Shown here in pieces: positions 51,112-64,000 of a stretch of 64,000 nucleotides of DNA. Both the position numbers and the translations under genes were made by a program. The DNA comes from Alicycliphilus denitrificans K601 (GTDB taxonomy: Bacteria; Pseudomonadota; Gammaproteobacteria; Burkholderiales; Burkholderiaceae_C). The stretch is from assembly GCF_000204645.1 (NCBI RefSeq), contig NC_015422.1, forward strand, positions 2,435,001 to 2,499,000, given 5' to 3'. Each line of letters begins with the position of its first letter. The stretch's first letter is position 1. The notes under the pieces are model-generated. The model saw only the letters and a program-made list of their open reading frames with translations. It made no database searches and was not told the DNA's origin.

Positions 51112-51551
51112 TGCAGGGTCCTCGGCAGTCGGCAAATCTCGGCGGCGGCGCAGAGCCCGCCGGGCGGCACGGGATCGAAGACGCGCGCCATGGCAGGGCT
51201 GGCAGCCGGTATGGACGCGCCCGTGCCCAGCAGCAGCCCGCCCAGCCACAGGCCGCAGACCAGAGCCGCGCCGGCCGCCAGGCCCGTGGGCATCCAGCCC
51301 GGCAGGCTCCAGCCGGCACGCCGGGGCCTTGGGGCGCGCCGCGGCAGCCGGTCCTGCAGCTGCGCCGCCAGATCGAAGCCCAGCGTGGGCGAGGGCAGGG
51401 CGTGCAGTTGCCGGCGCAGCGCTTGCAGCGCATCCAGCTGCTGGCGGCACACCGGGCAGGCCAGCAGATGCCGCCGCAGCGCGGCTTGCCGGCGCGCAGG
51501 CAGGGCCTGGTCGGCAAAGGCGGAAAGGTCTTCGGTGCGAGGGCAGGTCAT
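51108..51551 (-). CDS. Anti-sigma factor with zinc finger (zf-HC2)
   Basis: A 147-residue protein. The N-terminal zinc-binding anti-sigma motif HxxxCxxC is at His28, Cys32 and Cys35, in RRHLLACPVC. One membrane helix lies at about residues 90-112, followed by a short periplasmic tail. It should hold the adjacent ECF sigma factor at the membrane until a signal releases it. It is 15 nt downstream of the sigma gene and overlaps the Spy-like gene by 4 nt. Confidence 0.88.
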   Translation of the reverse strand: MTCPRTEDLSAFADQALPARRQAALRRHLLACPVCRQQLDALQALRRQLHALPSPTLGFDLAAQLQDRLPRRAPRPRRAGWSLPGWMPTGLAAGAALVCGLWLGGLLLGTGASIPAASPAMARVFDPVPPGGLCAAAEICRLPRTLQ

Positions 51552-51566
51552 GGCGGCTCCTTGCGG

Positions 51567-52121
51567 TCAGCGTGGCATGTGGCGCAGCAGCCCGGCGCGC
51601 GCGCGGGCGATGCGGGATTTGACGGTGCCCAGGCTTATGCCCAGCACCTCGGCAATGTCTTCGTAGGGCATGTCCTCGATGTCGCGCAGCAGCAGGATCT
51701 CGCGGTGCTCCACCGGCAGCCGCGCCAGCGCGCGCTCCAGCGCCGCGATGCGCTGGCGCGCCTGCAACGCGGCTTCGGGCGTGGGCGTGTCCGCCGGCAC
51801 CTGCTCGTGCAGCGCCTCGTCCAGCGCCACGAACTCCACGCGCTGCGCGCGGCGCAGCCGGTCCACCGCCTGGTTGCGCGCGATGCGGAACAACCAGGTG
51901 GACAGGCGCGCATCCGGGCGCCAGCGGGGCAGTGCCTCGTAGGCGCTCAGAAAGGTTTCCTGGGTCAATTCGCGCGCATCCTCCTGTGACCGGGTCATGC
52001 GCACCAGGAAGCGGTAGATGCGGTCCTGGTAGTGCGCCACCAGCTCCGAGAACGCCGCAATCTCCCCGCGCCGGGCACGGGCGATGCGGTCGGTCTCGTC
52101 AAGCGGGCTCAAGGGGCGCAT
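51567..52121 (-). CDS. ECF RNA polymerase sigma factor, RpoE-like
   Basis: A 184-residue group IV sigma factor. Region 2 contains YHQDRIYRFLV-like sequence (HYQDRIYRFLVRM) and WLFRIARNQAVDRLRR. Region 4 has the HTH VEHREILLLRDIEDMPYEDI and LGTVKSRIARARAGL. The ATG at 52121 begins the family N-terminus; the open frame extends further but that part is not sigma-like. It heads the operon sigma - anti-sigma - Spy-like. It probably controls an envelope or metal stress response, and may activate its own promoter. Confidence 0.91.
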   Translation of the reverse strand: MRPLSPLDETDRIARARRGEIAAFSELVAHYQDRIYRFLVRMTRSQEDARELTQETFLSAYEALPRWRPDARLSTWLFRIARNQAVDRLRRAQRVEFVALDEALHEQVPADTPTPEAALQARQRIAALERALARLPVEHREILLLRDIEDMPYEDIAEVLGISLGTVKSRIARARAGLLRHMPR

Positions 52122-52223
52122 GGCAGGTATCAACGCACGGGGCCGGCAAAAGTTCCATCGCCGTGCGGACCCTGGCGCCACGCAATAATGCCGCGCATCC
52201 ACATCATCAGGAGGAAGGGAACC

Positions 52224-52544
52224 ATGTCCGCCATTCGCCTTGCCGCTGCCTGCGCGGCCGCCTTGTCTGCCGGCCTGCTTGCGCAGAGCGCCAGCGCCGC
52301 GTGCTACGTGGTCTATGGGGCAGACAAGCAGCTCATCTACCGCTCGCAGACGCCGCCGGTGGACCTGTCGCGCCCCCTGCACGAGACCGTGGCGCAGATC
52401 GCCCCGGGCGGCACGCTGGTGTTCTCGCTGGACAACCACGGCTGCGAGCTCGAGATCAACCACCTGCCCAGCGTGGGCGCCCCCCGCTCCGGCGCCGCGG
52501 ACGCCGCGCCCCCCGCGCGCGTGCCGCCTGCCGAGCGGCGCTGA
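52224..52544 (+). CDS. Small secreted protein of unknown function
   Basis: A 106-residue protein with a signal peptide (LAAACAAALSAGLLAQSASA) and a mature part of about 80 residues containing two cysteines (ACYVVYGADKQLIYRSQTPP and NHGCELEIN), which could form a disulfide. The ATG at 52224 has a strong AGGAGGAAGG upstream. It resembles small Comamonadaceae periplasmic proteins with a PVDLSRPL element. It lies between the divergent ECF operon and rlmD. No function is known. Confidence 0.72.
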   Translation: MSAIRLAAACAAALSAGLLAQSASAACYVVYGADKQLIYRSQTPPVDLSRPLHETVAQIAPGGTLVFSLDNHGCELEINHLPSVGAPRSGAADAAPPARVPPAERR

Positions 52545-52595
52545 AACGGCGTCCATGGCCCGCCGGGGCGGCGGCGGCCTGAGACAATCGGGGCC

Positions 52596-54047
52596 ATGAG
52601 CGACCCCACTGCAACCCATCTACCACCCGAACCCCAGCACCCTCTGCCGCCCGGCTGGCTCGAAGTCACGTCCATGGACATGGACGCCCAGGGCGTGGCG
52701 CGCAAGAGCGACGGCAAGGTCGTGTTCATCGACGGCGCCCTGCCCACCGAACTGGTCAGCGCCAACACCCATCGCAAGAAGAACAACTGGGAGCAGGCCA
52801 GCCTCACCGAGATCCACCGCGAATCCAGCCTGCGCGTGCGGCCCGGCTGCCCGCACTTCGGCCTGCACGCGGGCGCCTGCGGCGGCTGCAAGATGCAGCA
52901 CCTGGATGCCGGCGCGCAGGTGGCCATGAAGCAGCGCGTGCTGGAGGACAACCTCTGGCACCTGGCCAAGGTGAAGGCCGAGACCATCCTGCGCCCCATC
53001 GAGGGGCCGGCCTGGGGCTACCGCTACCGCGCGCGCCTGTCGGTGCGCTACGTGCCCAAGAAGGGCACGGTGCTGGTGGGCTTTCACGAGCGCAAGAGCC
53101 GCTACATCGCCGACATGCAGACCTGCAAGATCCTGCCGCCGCACGTGGACGCCATGCTCATGCCGCTGCGCGCCCTGATCGCCGGCATGCAGGCGCGCGA
53201 CACCTGCCCGCAGATCGAGCTGGCCTGCGGCGACGCGGTCACGGCCCTGGTGCTGCGCCACCTGGAGCCGCTGTCGGACGCCGACAAGGACAGGCTGCGC
53301 GCCTTCGCGGCCGAGCATGGCGTGCAATGGTGGCTGCAGCCCAAGGGGCCGGACACCGTGCACCTGCTCGACGAGGGCGGCGAGCAGCTCGCCTACGGGC
53401 TGCCGGACTTCGGCATCACCATGCCCTTCAAGCCCACGGACTTCACCCAGGTCAACCCGCACATCAACCGCGTGCTGGTCACGCGCGCGCTGCGTCTGCT
53501 GGATGCGCGCGAGGACGAGCGCGTGATCGACTGGTTCTGCGGCCTGGGCAACTTCACGCTGCCCATCGCCACCCGCTCGCGCGAGGTGCTGGGCGTGGAG
53601 GGCAGCGAGGCTCTGGTCGCCCGCTCGCGCGAGAATTATCAGAAGAATCAGGCCCAAAGGCAGGCTGGTAAAGCGCTGGCAGCTACCAATTTTGTTGCGC
53701 GCAACCTGTTCGAGATGACGCCCGAGGTGCTGATCGCCGACGGCGCGGCCGACAAATGGCTGGTCGATCCGCCGCGCGAGGGCGCATTCGCCCTGTCCAA
53801 GGCGCTGGCCGACATCCACCAGGCGCGCCTGGGCGCCGCGGAGGCGCCGCCGCTGCCCGCGGGGCACGAGCGCTGGCAGCCGCCCCGGCGCATCGTCTAC
53901 GTGAGCTGCAACCCCGCCACGCTGGCGCGCGACGCGGGCCTGCTGGTGCACCAGGCGGGCTACCGCTGCGCGGCGGCGGGCGTGGTCAACATGTTCCCGC
54001 ACACGGCCCATGTGGAGAGCATGGCGGTGTTCGAGCGGGCGGCTTGA
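52596..54047 (+). CDS. rlmD: 23S rRNA m5U1939 methyltransferase, with repeat-derived insert
   Basis: A 483-residue TrmA/RlmD-family enzyme. An N-terminal TRAM-like domain is followed by a 4Fe-4S set of cysteines ([16 protein letters not shown], with another Cys later). The SAM site is [14 protein letters not shown], and the catalytic cysteine is in [12 protein letters not shown]. It makes m5U in 23S rRNA. Between [14 protein letters not shown] and FVARNLFEM the sequence [18 protein letters not shown] is encoded by repeat copy H, so a dispersed repeat is translated in frame within the methyltransferase domain. Function may tolerate this because the insert is in a surface loop (inference). Confidence 0.93.
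   Translation: MSDPTATHLPPEPQHPLPPGWLEVTSMDMDAQGVARKSDGKVVFIDGALPTELVSANTHRKKNNWEQASLTEIHRESSLRVRPGCPHFGLHAGACGGCKMQHLDAGAQVAMKQRVLEDNLWHLAKVKAETILRPIEGPAWGYRYRARLSVRYVPKKGTVLVGFHERKSRYIADMQTCKILPPHVDAMLMPLRALIAGMQARDTCPQIELACGDAVTALVLRHLEPLSDADKDRLRAFAAEHGVQWWLQPKGPDTVHLLDEGGEQLAYGLPDFGITMPFKPTDFTQVNPHINRVLVTRALRLLDAREDERVIDWFCGLGNFTLPIATRSREVLGVEGSEALVARSRENYQKNQAQRQAGKALAATNFVARNLFEMTPEVLIADGAADKWLVDPPREGAFALSKALADIHQARLGAAEAPPLPAGHERWQPPRRIVYVSCNPATLARDAGLLVHQAGYRCAAAGVVNMFPHTAHVESMAVFERAA
53632..53690 (-). repeat. Dispersed hairpin repeat, copy H, inside rlmD
   Basis: The reverse complement reads GGTAGCTGCCAGCGCTTTAC, then CTGCCTTTGGGCCTGATTC, matching core, arm and tail. It is embedded in the rlmD coding sequence in the antisense direction and adds about 18 codons without breaking the frame. 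Confidence 0.85.
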
Positions 54048-54058
54048 AATTGCCCTCC

Positions 54059-55402
54059 ATGCGCTCTTCCCCTCCGCCCTCGCACGAAGACCCGGTGGCC
54101 GCGCGGCTGCGCCGGGCCGAGCCCTGCCTGTGGTTCAACCCGCGGCGCCGGGACACGGCGGCGCGGCTGCCCGTGGCCGGCACGCAGATCGGCCTGGATG
54201 ACATGGAGGCCGCCGCCGCCCGCTTCGCGCGCTGCGCGCCGCTGCTCGCGCAGGTGTTCCCCGAGCTGCGGGCCGTGGGCGGCGTGATCGAATCGCCCCT
54301 GCTGCGGGCGCCGGGCCTGCACCCGGCCGCCGGCCTGGCGCCGGGGCAGGGCGCCTTGTGGATCAAGGCCGACCATGGGCTGCCCGTGGCCGGCTCGGTC
54401 AAGGCCCGCGGCGGCATCCACGAGGTGCTGGAGCTGGCCGAGCGCCTGGCCCTGCGGCACGGCCTGCTCACCCCGCAATCCGGCCCCGGCGACTACCGCG
54501 CCCTGGCCGGCCCGGCCGCGCGCGCCGTGTTCGCGCGCCACACCGTGGCCGTGGGCTCCACGGGCAACCTGGGGCTGGGCATCGGCGTGGCCGCATCGGC
54601 GCTGGGCTTTCGCGCGGTGGTGCACATGTCGGCCGACGCCAAGGAATGGAAGAAAGAGCGCCTGCGCCTGCGCGGCGTGCAGGTGGTGGAGCACGCGGGC
54701 GACTACGAGGGCGCCGTGGCCGCGGGGCGCGCGCAGGCCGCGCAGGACCCGTTCAGCCATTTCGTGGACGACGAGCGCTCGCTGTCCCTGCTGCTGGGCT
54801 ACAGCGCCGCCGCGCCGTACCTGCGCCGGCAGCTGCGGGACGCGGGCATCGCCGTGGATGCGCGGCACCCGCTGTTCGTGTACCTGCCCTGCGGCGTGGG
54901 CGGCGCGCCAGCGGGCATCACCTTCGGCCTGCGGCAGGTGCTGGGGCCGCATGTGCACTGTTTCTTCGCGGAGCCGGTGCAGTCGCCCTGCTTCATGGTG
55001 CAGATGATGGCCGGGCAGGGCGCCCACCCCTCGGTGTACGACTGGGGCCTGACCAACAAAACCGAGGCCGACGGCCTGGCCGTGCCGCGCGCCTCGCTGC
55101 CCGCGGCCGAGCTCATGGCGCCGCTGCTCTCGGGCTGCTTCACGGTGCGCGACGAGACGCTTTTCCGCCAGCTGGTGCAGGTGCTGGACGCCACGGGCGA
55201 GCGCATCGAGCCATCGGCCGCCGCGGGGCTGGGCGGCCCCGGGCTGCTGGCGGGCACGGATGGCGGCCGAGCCTGGCTGGCCGCGCAGGGCCTGCTGCCC
55301 CACCTGCCGCAGGCCACGCACCTGGTGTGGACCACGGGCGGGCTATTCGTGCCCCCCGAGGCCTACGCGCGCTTCGTGGAGCGCGGGCGGGCGGCGGGCT
55401 GA
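54059..55402 (+). CDS. dsdA: D-serine dehydratase
   Basis: A 447-residue PLP enzyme of the DsdA type that converts D-serine to pyruvate and ammonia. The PLP lysine is in [12 protein letters not shown] and the phosphate-binding loop is [12 protein letters not shown]. The C-terminal catalytic part includes [14 protein letters not shown] and [10 protein letters not shown]. The ATG at 54059 begins [13 protein letters not shown] and lies 11 nt after rlmD. No dsdC regulator or dsdX transporter is adjacent. Confidence 0.92.
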   Translation: MRSSPPPSHEDPVAARLRRAEPCLWFNPRRRDTAARLPVAGTQIGLDDMEAAAARFARCAPLLAQVFPELRAVGGVIESPLLRAPGLHPAAGLAPGQGALWIKADHGLPVAGSVKARGGIHEVLELAERLALRHGLLTPQSGPGDYRALAGPAARAVFARHTVAVGSTGNLGLGIGVAASALGFRAVVHMSADAKEWKKERLRLRGVQVVEHAGDYEGAVAAGRAQAAQDPFSHFVDDERSLSLLLGYSAAAPYLRRQLRDAGIAVDARHPLFVYLPCGVGGAPAGITFGLRQVLGPHVHCFFAEPVQSPCFMVQMMAGQGAHPSVYDWGLTNKTEADGLAVPRASLPAAELMAPLLSGCFTVRDETLFRQLVQVLDATGERIEPSAAAGLGGPGLLAGTDGGRAWLAAQGLLPHLPQATHLVWTTGGLFVPPEAYARFVERGRAAG

Positions 55403-55417
55403 AGCCGGCGCGGGGCG

Positions 55418-56008
55418 TCACTCGGGCGCCAGCCAGGCCACGCGGCCGTGCCCCAGGTCGCCCATGCGCTCCATGAAGGCCTCGGCCCGGGCCTGGGGCA
55501 GGCGCAGCCGCAGCAGCACCTGCGAGCCGTGGGCCACGTCCAGCAGCTCGGCGCCGGCGGCCTCGACCTCGCGGCGCAGCAGCCCCTCCAGCGCATAGGG
55601 CACGCTGCACCGCAGGGTGCTCATGCGCTGCAGCGGTGTCTTCTCGGCCTGCAGCAGGGCCTGGGCCACGGTGTCGGTGTAGGCCCGCACCAGGCCGCCC
55701 GCGCCCAGCTTCACGCCGCCGAAGTAGCGCACCACGGTGGCCAGGACGCCCTCCAGGTCCTGGTGGCGCAGCACGTCCAGCATGGGCCGGCCGGCCGTGC
55801 CGCCGGGCTCGCCGTCGTCCACCGCGGCCGACTGGCCGCCCGCCAGCAGCGCCCAGCAGACATGGGCCGCGCCCGGGTGCTGGCGCCACAGCCCGTCCAC
55901 CACCGCCTGGGCGCCGGCGCGGTCCGCCATGGGCTGCACGCAGCCGATGAAGCGGCTCTTCTTGATGACGAGTTCGCTGTGGACGGGGGCGCTCAGGGTG
56001 TATGGCAT
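55418..56008 (-). CDS. YigZ/IMPACT-family protein
   Basis: A 196-residue protein of the YigZ/IMPACT family. The signature KKSRFIGCVQPM is near the start, and DDGEPGGTAGRPML and VVRYFGGVKLGAGGLVRAY are the conserved domain blocks. Family members are involved in translation-related control in eukaryotes; in bacteria the role is not established. The ATG at 56008 starts the family N-terminus; the longer frame to 56149 runs into non-homologous sequence. It converges with dsdA. Confidence 0.88.
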   Translation of the reverse strand: MPYTLSAPVHSELVIKKSRFIGCVQPMADRAGAQAVVDGLWRQHPGAAHVCWALLAGGQSAAVDDGEPGGTAGRPMLDVLRHQDLEGVLATVVRYFGGVKLGAGGLVRAYTDTVAQALLQAEKTPLQRMSTLRCSVPYALEGLLRREVEAAGAELLDVAHGSQVLLRLRLPQARAEAFMERMGDLGHGRVAWLAPE

Positions 56009-56053
56009 GGGGGCCGCGAGCTTACCCCAGCCACGTTTTCTGCCATTTCGTGA

Positions 56054-56094
56054 CATTTCGCAGGCTTGATTTCCCCGGCCGCCGCTGCGAAATG
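56054..56094. promoter_or_regulatory. Inverted repeat upstream of azurin
   Basis: CATTTCGCAG (56054-56063) and its complement CTGCGAAATG (56085-56094) are separated by 21 nt that include a lone TTGAT half-site. The repeat is about 95 nt upstream of the azurin start. It could be an operator or an RNA hairpin. No complete FNR box is present. Confidence 0.4.
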
Positions 56095-56189
56095 CAGGAA
56101 TGCCACGTCCCGCCTGCGGCCGGCCAGGGCACATGTCTGCCCGATGCATCCGGCCAGCCGGGCGTGGCTTGCATCAAGGAGGAATCAGC

Positions 56190-56648
56190 ATGCACACACT
56201 CTGGAAGCCCCTGGCGATGGCCCTCGTGGTCGGCGCCGGCGCGCACGCGGCATGGGCCGCCGACTGCGCCACCGAGATCAATGGCAATGACGCCATGCAG
56301 TACGACAAGACGAGCATCAGCGTGCCCGCCAGCTGCAAGCAGTTCACCGTCACGCTCAAGCACACGGGCAAGCTGCCCAAGGCGACCATGGGCCACAACT
56401 GGGTGCTGGCCAAGACGGCCGACATGCAGGGCGTGGTGGCCGACGGCGTGGCGGCCGGCCTGGGCAAGAACTACGTCAAGGACGGCGACACGCGCGTGCT
56501 GGCCCACACCAAGGTCGTGGGCGGCGGCGAGTCCGACGCGGTGACCTTTGCCACCAGCGCGCTCAAGGCCGGCGGGCCGTACAGCTATTTCTGCTCGTTC
56601 CCGGGGCATTCGGTCGTCATGAAGGGCTCGCTGGCGCTGGCCAAGTGA
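56190..56648 (+). CDS. azu: Azurin, periplasmic blue copper protein
   Basis: A 152-residue cupredoxin with a signal peptide ([16 protein letters not shown]) and a mature part starting [13 protein letters not shown]. Copper ligands are His in MGHNWVL and Cys/His/Met in [14 protein letters not shown]. The disulfide pair Cys3-Cys26 is kept. Azurin carries electrons in the periplasm and donates to cytochrome cd1 nitrite reductase in vitro. NirS here has no adjacent nirM, so azurin is a candidate donor. The ATG has AAGGAGGAA seven nt upstream. Confidence 0.95.
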   Translation: MHTLWKPLAMALVVGAGAHAAWAADCATEINGNDAMQYDKTSISVPASCKQFTVTLKHTGKLPKATMGHNWVLAKTADMQGVVADGVAAGLGKNYVKDGDTRVLAHTKVVGGGESDAVTFATSALKAGGPYSYFCSFPGHSVVMKGSLALAK

Positions 56649-56724
56649 GGGTGGGGGTGGGCGGGCCATGGCGGAAACGGCACGCGGCACCTAAAATGCC
56701 CGGCCCCGTCCCGCAGGCCCGCCG

Positions 56725-59151
<2,427 letters not shown>

Positions 59152-59156
59152 GCTCC

Positions 59157-59207
59157 TATATCGATAGCTGCAAGCGCTTGCTAGGTAGGTGCTAAAGCCC
59201 AAAAAGA
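59157..59207 (+). repeat. Dispersed hairpin repeat, copy J
   Basis: TATATCGATAGCTGCAAGCG, then CTTGCTAGGTAGGTGCTAAA and GCCCAAAAAGACC. It lies directly after the ygiQ stop and before the bidirectional terminator. Confidence 0.8.
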
Positions 59208-59215
59208 CCATGAAA

Positions 59216-59235
59216 AAACCGCCCGAGGGCGGTTT
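59216..59235. terminator. Bidirectional hairpin terminator between ygiQ and tyrB
   Basis: AAACCGCCC and its complement GGGCGGTTT with a 2-nt centre, flanked on the minus strand by a run of six T. It terminates the aminotransferase gene and probably ygiQ as well. Confidence 0.85.
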
Positions 59236-59260
59236 CTCATTGGCGGGTGGCCGAAGAGGC

Positions 59261-60457
59261 TCAGATCACCTTGGCGATCGACTGGCATACGTAGTCGATA
59301 TTCTTGCTGTTGAGCGCGGCCACGCACATGCGGCCCGTGTCGGTGCCGTAGACGCCGAACTCGCTCCTCAGGCGCACCATCTGGTCCTTGGACAGGCCCG
59401 AGTAGCTGAACATGCCGATCTGCGTGGTGATGAAGCCCATGTCCTGCTTCACGCCGGCGGCTTTCAGGCCGTCCACCAGCTTCTGGCGCATGGCCTTGAT
59501 GCGCACGCGCATCTCGCCCAGTTCCTTTTCCCACAGGGCGCGCAGCGCGGGGTCGTTCAGCACCGCGGCCACCACGGCGCCGCCGTGCGTGGGCGGGTTG
59601 CTGTAGTTGGTGCGGATGACGATCTTGAGCTGGCTGAGCACGCGCGCGGCCTCGTCCTTGTCGTTGGCCACCACCGACAGCGCGCCCACGCGCTCGCCGT
59701 ACAGGCTGAAGCTCTTGCTGAAGGACGTGGAGACGAAGATGTTCAGGCCCGCGGCGACGAACTTGCCGATGACGGCGCCGTCCTCGGCGATGCCGTGGCC
59801 GAAGCCCTGGTAGGCCATGTCGAGGAAGGCCACGAGGCCCTTGGCCTTGACCACCTCGATCACCTTGTCCCACTGCGCGGGCGTGATGTCGTAGCCCGTG
59901 GGGTTGTGGCAGCAGGCGTGCAGCACGGCGATGGTGCCGGGCGCGGCGGCCTGCAGGTCGGCCAGCATGCCGTCGAAGTCCACCGAGCGCGTGGCGGCGT
60001 CGTAGTAGCGGTAGCTGCCCACCTCGAAGCCCGCGTTGGTGAAGATGGCGCGGTGGTTCTCCCAGCTCGGGTCGGAGATCAGCACCTTGGCATCCGGGCT
60101 GACCTTTTTCAGGAAGTCGGCGCCGATCTTCAGGCCGCCCGTGCCGCCGATGGCCTGCACCGTGGCCACGCGGCCGGACTTGACCACGTCGGAGTCGGCG
60201 CCGAACACCAGCGCCTTGACGGCGTTGTCGTAGGCGGCGATGCCGTCGATCGGCAGATAGCCGCGCGCCGTGGGCTTGTCCATCATGGCCTTTTCGGCCG
60301 CCTGCACACACTGCAGCAGGGGCAGCTTGCCGTTGTCGTCGAAGTACACGCCCACGCCCAGGTTGACCTTGGCGGGGTTGGTGTCGGCGGCGAATTGTTC
60401 GTTCAGACCCAGGATGGGGTCGCGGGGTGCCATTTCGACGGCAGAAAACAGAGACAT
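59261..60457 (-). CDS. tyrB: Aspartate/aromatic amino-acid aminotransferase
   Basis: A 398-residue class I aminotransferase of the AspC/TyrB group. It contains LGVGVYFDDNGKLP near the N-terminus, the substrate-pocket CCHNPTGYDIT and the PLP lysine in STSFSKSFSLYGERVGAL. It transfers amino groups among aspartate, tyrosine and phenylalanine and their keto acids. The ATG at 60457 has AAGGATTCTTC upstream. AspC and TyrB cannot be told apart with certainty by eye. It is divergent from uvrB. Confidence 0.93.
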   Translation of the reverse strand: MSLFSAVEMAPRDPILGLNEQFAADTNPAKVNLGVGVYFDDNGKLPLLQCVQAAEKAMMDKPTARGYLPIDGIAAYDNAVKALVFGADSDVVKSGRVATVQAIGGTGGLKIGADFLKKVSPDAKVLISDPSWENHRAIFTNAGFEVGSYRYYDAATRSVDFDGMLADLQAAAPGTIAVLHACCHNPTGYDITPAQWDKVIEVVKAKGLVAFLDMAYQGFGHGIAEDGAVIGKFVAAGLNIFVSTSFSKSFSLYGERVGALSVVANDKDEAARVLSQLKIVIRTNYSNPPTHGGAVVAAVLNDPALRALWEKELGEMRVRIKAMRQKLVDGLKAAGVKQDMGFITTQIGMFSYSGLSKDQMVRLRSEFGVYGTDTGRMCVAALNSKNIDYVCQSIAKVI

Positions 60458-60572
60458 GAAGAATCCTTGAGGGGGGTGGAATTTCTCGCGCGTGACCCCA
60501 GGTGCAGTAGGCTTTCGGGTCAGCCCGCAATTTTAATGAACGACGCGCGTCCGGGTGTCGTTGACCGCCGCC

Positions 60573-62660
<2,088 letters not shown>

Positions 62661-62713
62661 GCGCGGCACCGGGTGTGTGACCGGGCGGGGGGAAATGCGA
62701 CTGTGCAGTCTAG

Positions 62714-62748
62714 TTACCCGACAAAATTGATAGGGTTTGTGCTATACT
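62714..62748 (+). promoter_or_regulatory. Candidate iscR promoter with IscR type-1-like site
   Basis: A TATACT -10 box (62743-62748) is preceded by TACCCGACAAAATTGATAGG, which resembles the left half and spacer of the IscR type-1 site, with a weaker right half. IscR normally represses its own operon through this site. A leader of about 150 nt follows before iscR, with GC-rich inverted repeats around 62797-62838. Confidence 0.5.
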
Positions 62749-62910
62749 CCCACCAACTACTCAACTAATAGAGCCTAGCGAAGACAAGGGCCTCGGGGCA
62801 GCGGTTACGGGCTGCCAGCTCCGTGGAAAGGGCGGAGACGGTGCCAGGGCGTGGATCAAGCCATGTCCGGGCGTTTTGATAACGATCAAGCCTAGACAAA
62901 GGAGCTTGCG

Positions 62911-63447
62911 ATGCGTCTCACTACCAAAGGCCGTTTTGCGGTCACCGCCATGATCGACCTGGCCCTGCGCCAGAACAATGGCCCCGTCACCCTGGCGGCC
63001 ATCAGCCAGCGCCAGCAGATTTCGCTGTCCTACCTGGAGCAGCTGTTCGGCAAGCTGCGTCGTCACGAACTGGTGGAGTCCACGCGTGGCCCCGGCGGCG
63101 GCTACACGCTGGCCCGCAAGGCGGGCGATATTACCGTAGCCGACATCATCGTCTCCGTGGACGAGCCCATCGACGCCACGCAATGCGGCGGCAAGGAGAA
63201 CTGCCTGGGCGAGGCGGGCCGCTGCATGACGCACGACCTCTGGGCCACGCTGAACCAGCGTATGGTGGAGTTCCTCGATTCCGTGACGCTGCAGAAACTG
63301 GTGGACGACCAGCTCGCCAAGGGCGTGCAGATCGAGGACAAGCCCGTCACGCGCCGCGCCATCTCGACCACGCCGGTGGTCAAGCCCATCCGCGTGAATG
63401 CGCCCAACTCGGTGTTCGCCCTGGGCAACGCCTTCGCCAAGTCCTGA
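62911..63447 (+). CDS. iscR: Iron-sulfur cluster regulator IscR
   Basis: A 178-residue Rrf2-family regulator. The HTH includes ISLSYLEQLFGKLRRHEL. The 2Fe-2S ligands are Cys92, Cys98 and Cys105, with His108 nearby; the last spacing is one residue longer than in E. coli. IscR senses cluster status and controls isc genes. It is immediately upstream of iscS, with about 75 nt between. A weak type-1 site upstream suggests autoregulation. Confidence 0.94.
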   Translation: MRLTTKGRFAVTAMIDLALRQNNGPVTLAAISQRQQISLSYLEQLFGKLRRHELVESTRGPGGGYTLARKAGDITVADIIVSVDEPIDATQCGGKENCLGEAGRCMTHDLWATLNQRMVEFLDSVTLQKLVDDQLAKGVQIEDKPVTRRAISTTPVVKPIRVNAPNSVFALGNAFAKS

Positions 63448-63522
63448 GCCTTGCAGGCCGATGCCGCACCATTCGTTTGATTCCAGACTTTCGCCAGCCA
63501 GCGCCTTCCATTCGAGCCAGCC

Positions 63523-64000
63523 ATGGACATGACTCCGCATTTCCCCATTTACCTTGACTACGGCGCCACGACTCCCGTGGACGGCCGGGTCGTCGACGCG
63601 ATGATTCCCTGGCTGCGCGAGCACTTCGGCAATCCGGCGTCGCGCAGCCATGCCTGGGGCTGGGAGGCGGAAGAGGCCGTGGAGAAGGCCCGCGGCCATG
63701 TGGCCGATCTCATCGGCGCCGACCCGCGCGAGATCGTCTGGACCAGCGGCGCGACCGAGTCGAACAACCTCGCCATCAAGGGCGCGGCCCATTTCTACAA
63801 GGGCAAGGGCAAGCACCTCATCACCGTCAAGACCGAGCACAAGGCCGTGCTGGACGTGATGCGCGAGCTTGAACGCCAGGGCTTCGAGGTCACCTACCTC
63901 GACGTGCAGGAGAACGGCCTGCTCGACATCGAGAAGTTCAAGGCCGCGCTGCGCCCCGACACCATCCTCGCCAGCGTCATGTTCGTGAACAACGAGATCG
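63523..64000 (+). CDS. iscS: Cysteine desulfurase IscS (partial)
   Basis: The first 159 codons of a cysteine desulfurase, cut by the window end. It begins [20 protein letters not shown] and contains [19 protein letters not shown] and the PLP-histidine region [11 protein letters not shown]. The PLP lysine and active cysteine lie beyond the window. IscS supplies sulfur for Fe-S clusters and tRNA thiolation. It continues the isc operon from iscR. The ATG at 63529 is an alternative start two codons in. Confidence 0.95.
   Translation, partial: MDMTPHFPIYLDYGATTPVDGRVVDAMIPWLREHFGNPASRSHAWGWEAEEAVEKARGHVADLIGADPREIVWTSGATESNNLAIKGAAHFYKGKGKHLITVKTEHKAVLDVMRELERQGFEVTYLDVQENGLLDIEKFKAALRPDTILASVMFVNNEI

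Noticed and set aside
56041..56100. FNR box upstream of azurin
   Set aside because: Only one TTGAT half-site is present; the partner half is missing, so it was reported only as part of an inverted repeat.
60540..60572. SOS (LexA) box upstream of uvrB
   Set aside because: No CTGT-N8-ACAG-like site was found near the start.

Overview
The window is high-GC DNA from a betaproteobacterium, most likely a member of the Comamonadaceae (Acidovorax, Alicycliphilus, Diaphorobacter or a relative). The evidence is the gene order purD-hemF-rsfS-rlmH-maf...rng, the divergent pepA-holC and lptFG pair, the Bug/TctC periplasmic receptors, and a dispersed hairpin repeat with core ATAGCTGCCAGCGCTT. The cell is a denitrifier: it carries a cytochrome cd1 nitrite reductase and most of the heme d1 pathway. 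Genus assignment is inference, because no rRNA gene is present.

Layout. 1-3.1 kb: an lrgAB operon plus a partial unknown gene, divergent from a MocR-type regulator. 3.1-5.4 kb: a GST and a HerA-like ATPase. 5.5-10.3 kb: a housekeeping run yebC-purD-hemF-rsfS-rlmH-maf. 10.3-20.4 kb: the denitrification block, with a DNR-like regulator, then nirS-C-F-[DLG]-H-J-N on the minus strand and a divergent nirE. A perfect FNR/DNR-type palindrome lies between nirS and nirE, and a similar imperfect site lies before the regulator. This block separates maf from rng, which are neighbours in many proteobacteria. 20.4-31.8 kb: rng, a GGDEF protein, a broken lysR gene, an aminotransferase, a CysB-like regulator, a small sirohydrochlorin chelatase, lptFG and pepA-holC. 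32-34.2 kb: a branched-chain amino-acid receptor and a 2-hydroxyacid dehydrogenase. 34.2-36.6 kb: a degraded zone with an integrase remnant, a frameshifted tctC and an M20 peptidase tail.

36.7-45.6 kb: a histidine-rich secreted protein, a 2OG-Fe oxygenase, a universal stress protein, bacteriohemerythrin, a Bug receptor, a thiolase, an SDR, an RluA-type pseudouridine synthase, a hybrid histidine kinase and an FKBP. 45.9-50 kb: a response regulator/kinase pair, a lipoprotein, a membrane-anchored TlpA-like protein and a 2',5' RNA ligase-like protein. 50-52.5 kb: an ECF sigma/anti-sigma/Spy-like envelope cluster. 52.6-64 kb: rlmD, dsdA, an IMPACT protein, azurin, a YgiQ radical SAM protein, an aromatic aminotransferase, uvrB, iscR and the start of iscS.

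How it fits together. NirE makes precorrin-2. The NirDLG polypeptide and NirH decarboxylate siroheme. NirJ, NirF and NirN finish heme d1 for NirS. CbiX at 26.8 kb could supply the iron-insertion step. Azurin at 56.2 kb is a candidate electron donor to NirS, since no nirM is present. The most unusual features are the apparent NirD-L-G single reading frame, a hairpin repeat that has become coding sequence inside rlmD and ygiQ, and a TlpA-like protein with an Lgt-like membrane half. I did not find a clearly new multi-gene system, a CRISPR array or a tRNA.
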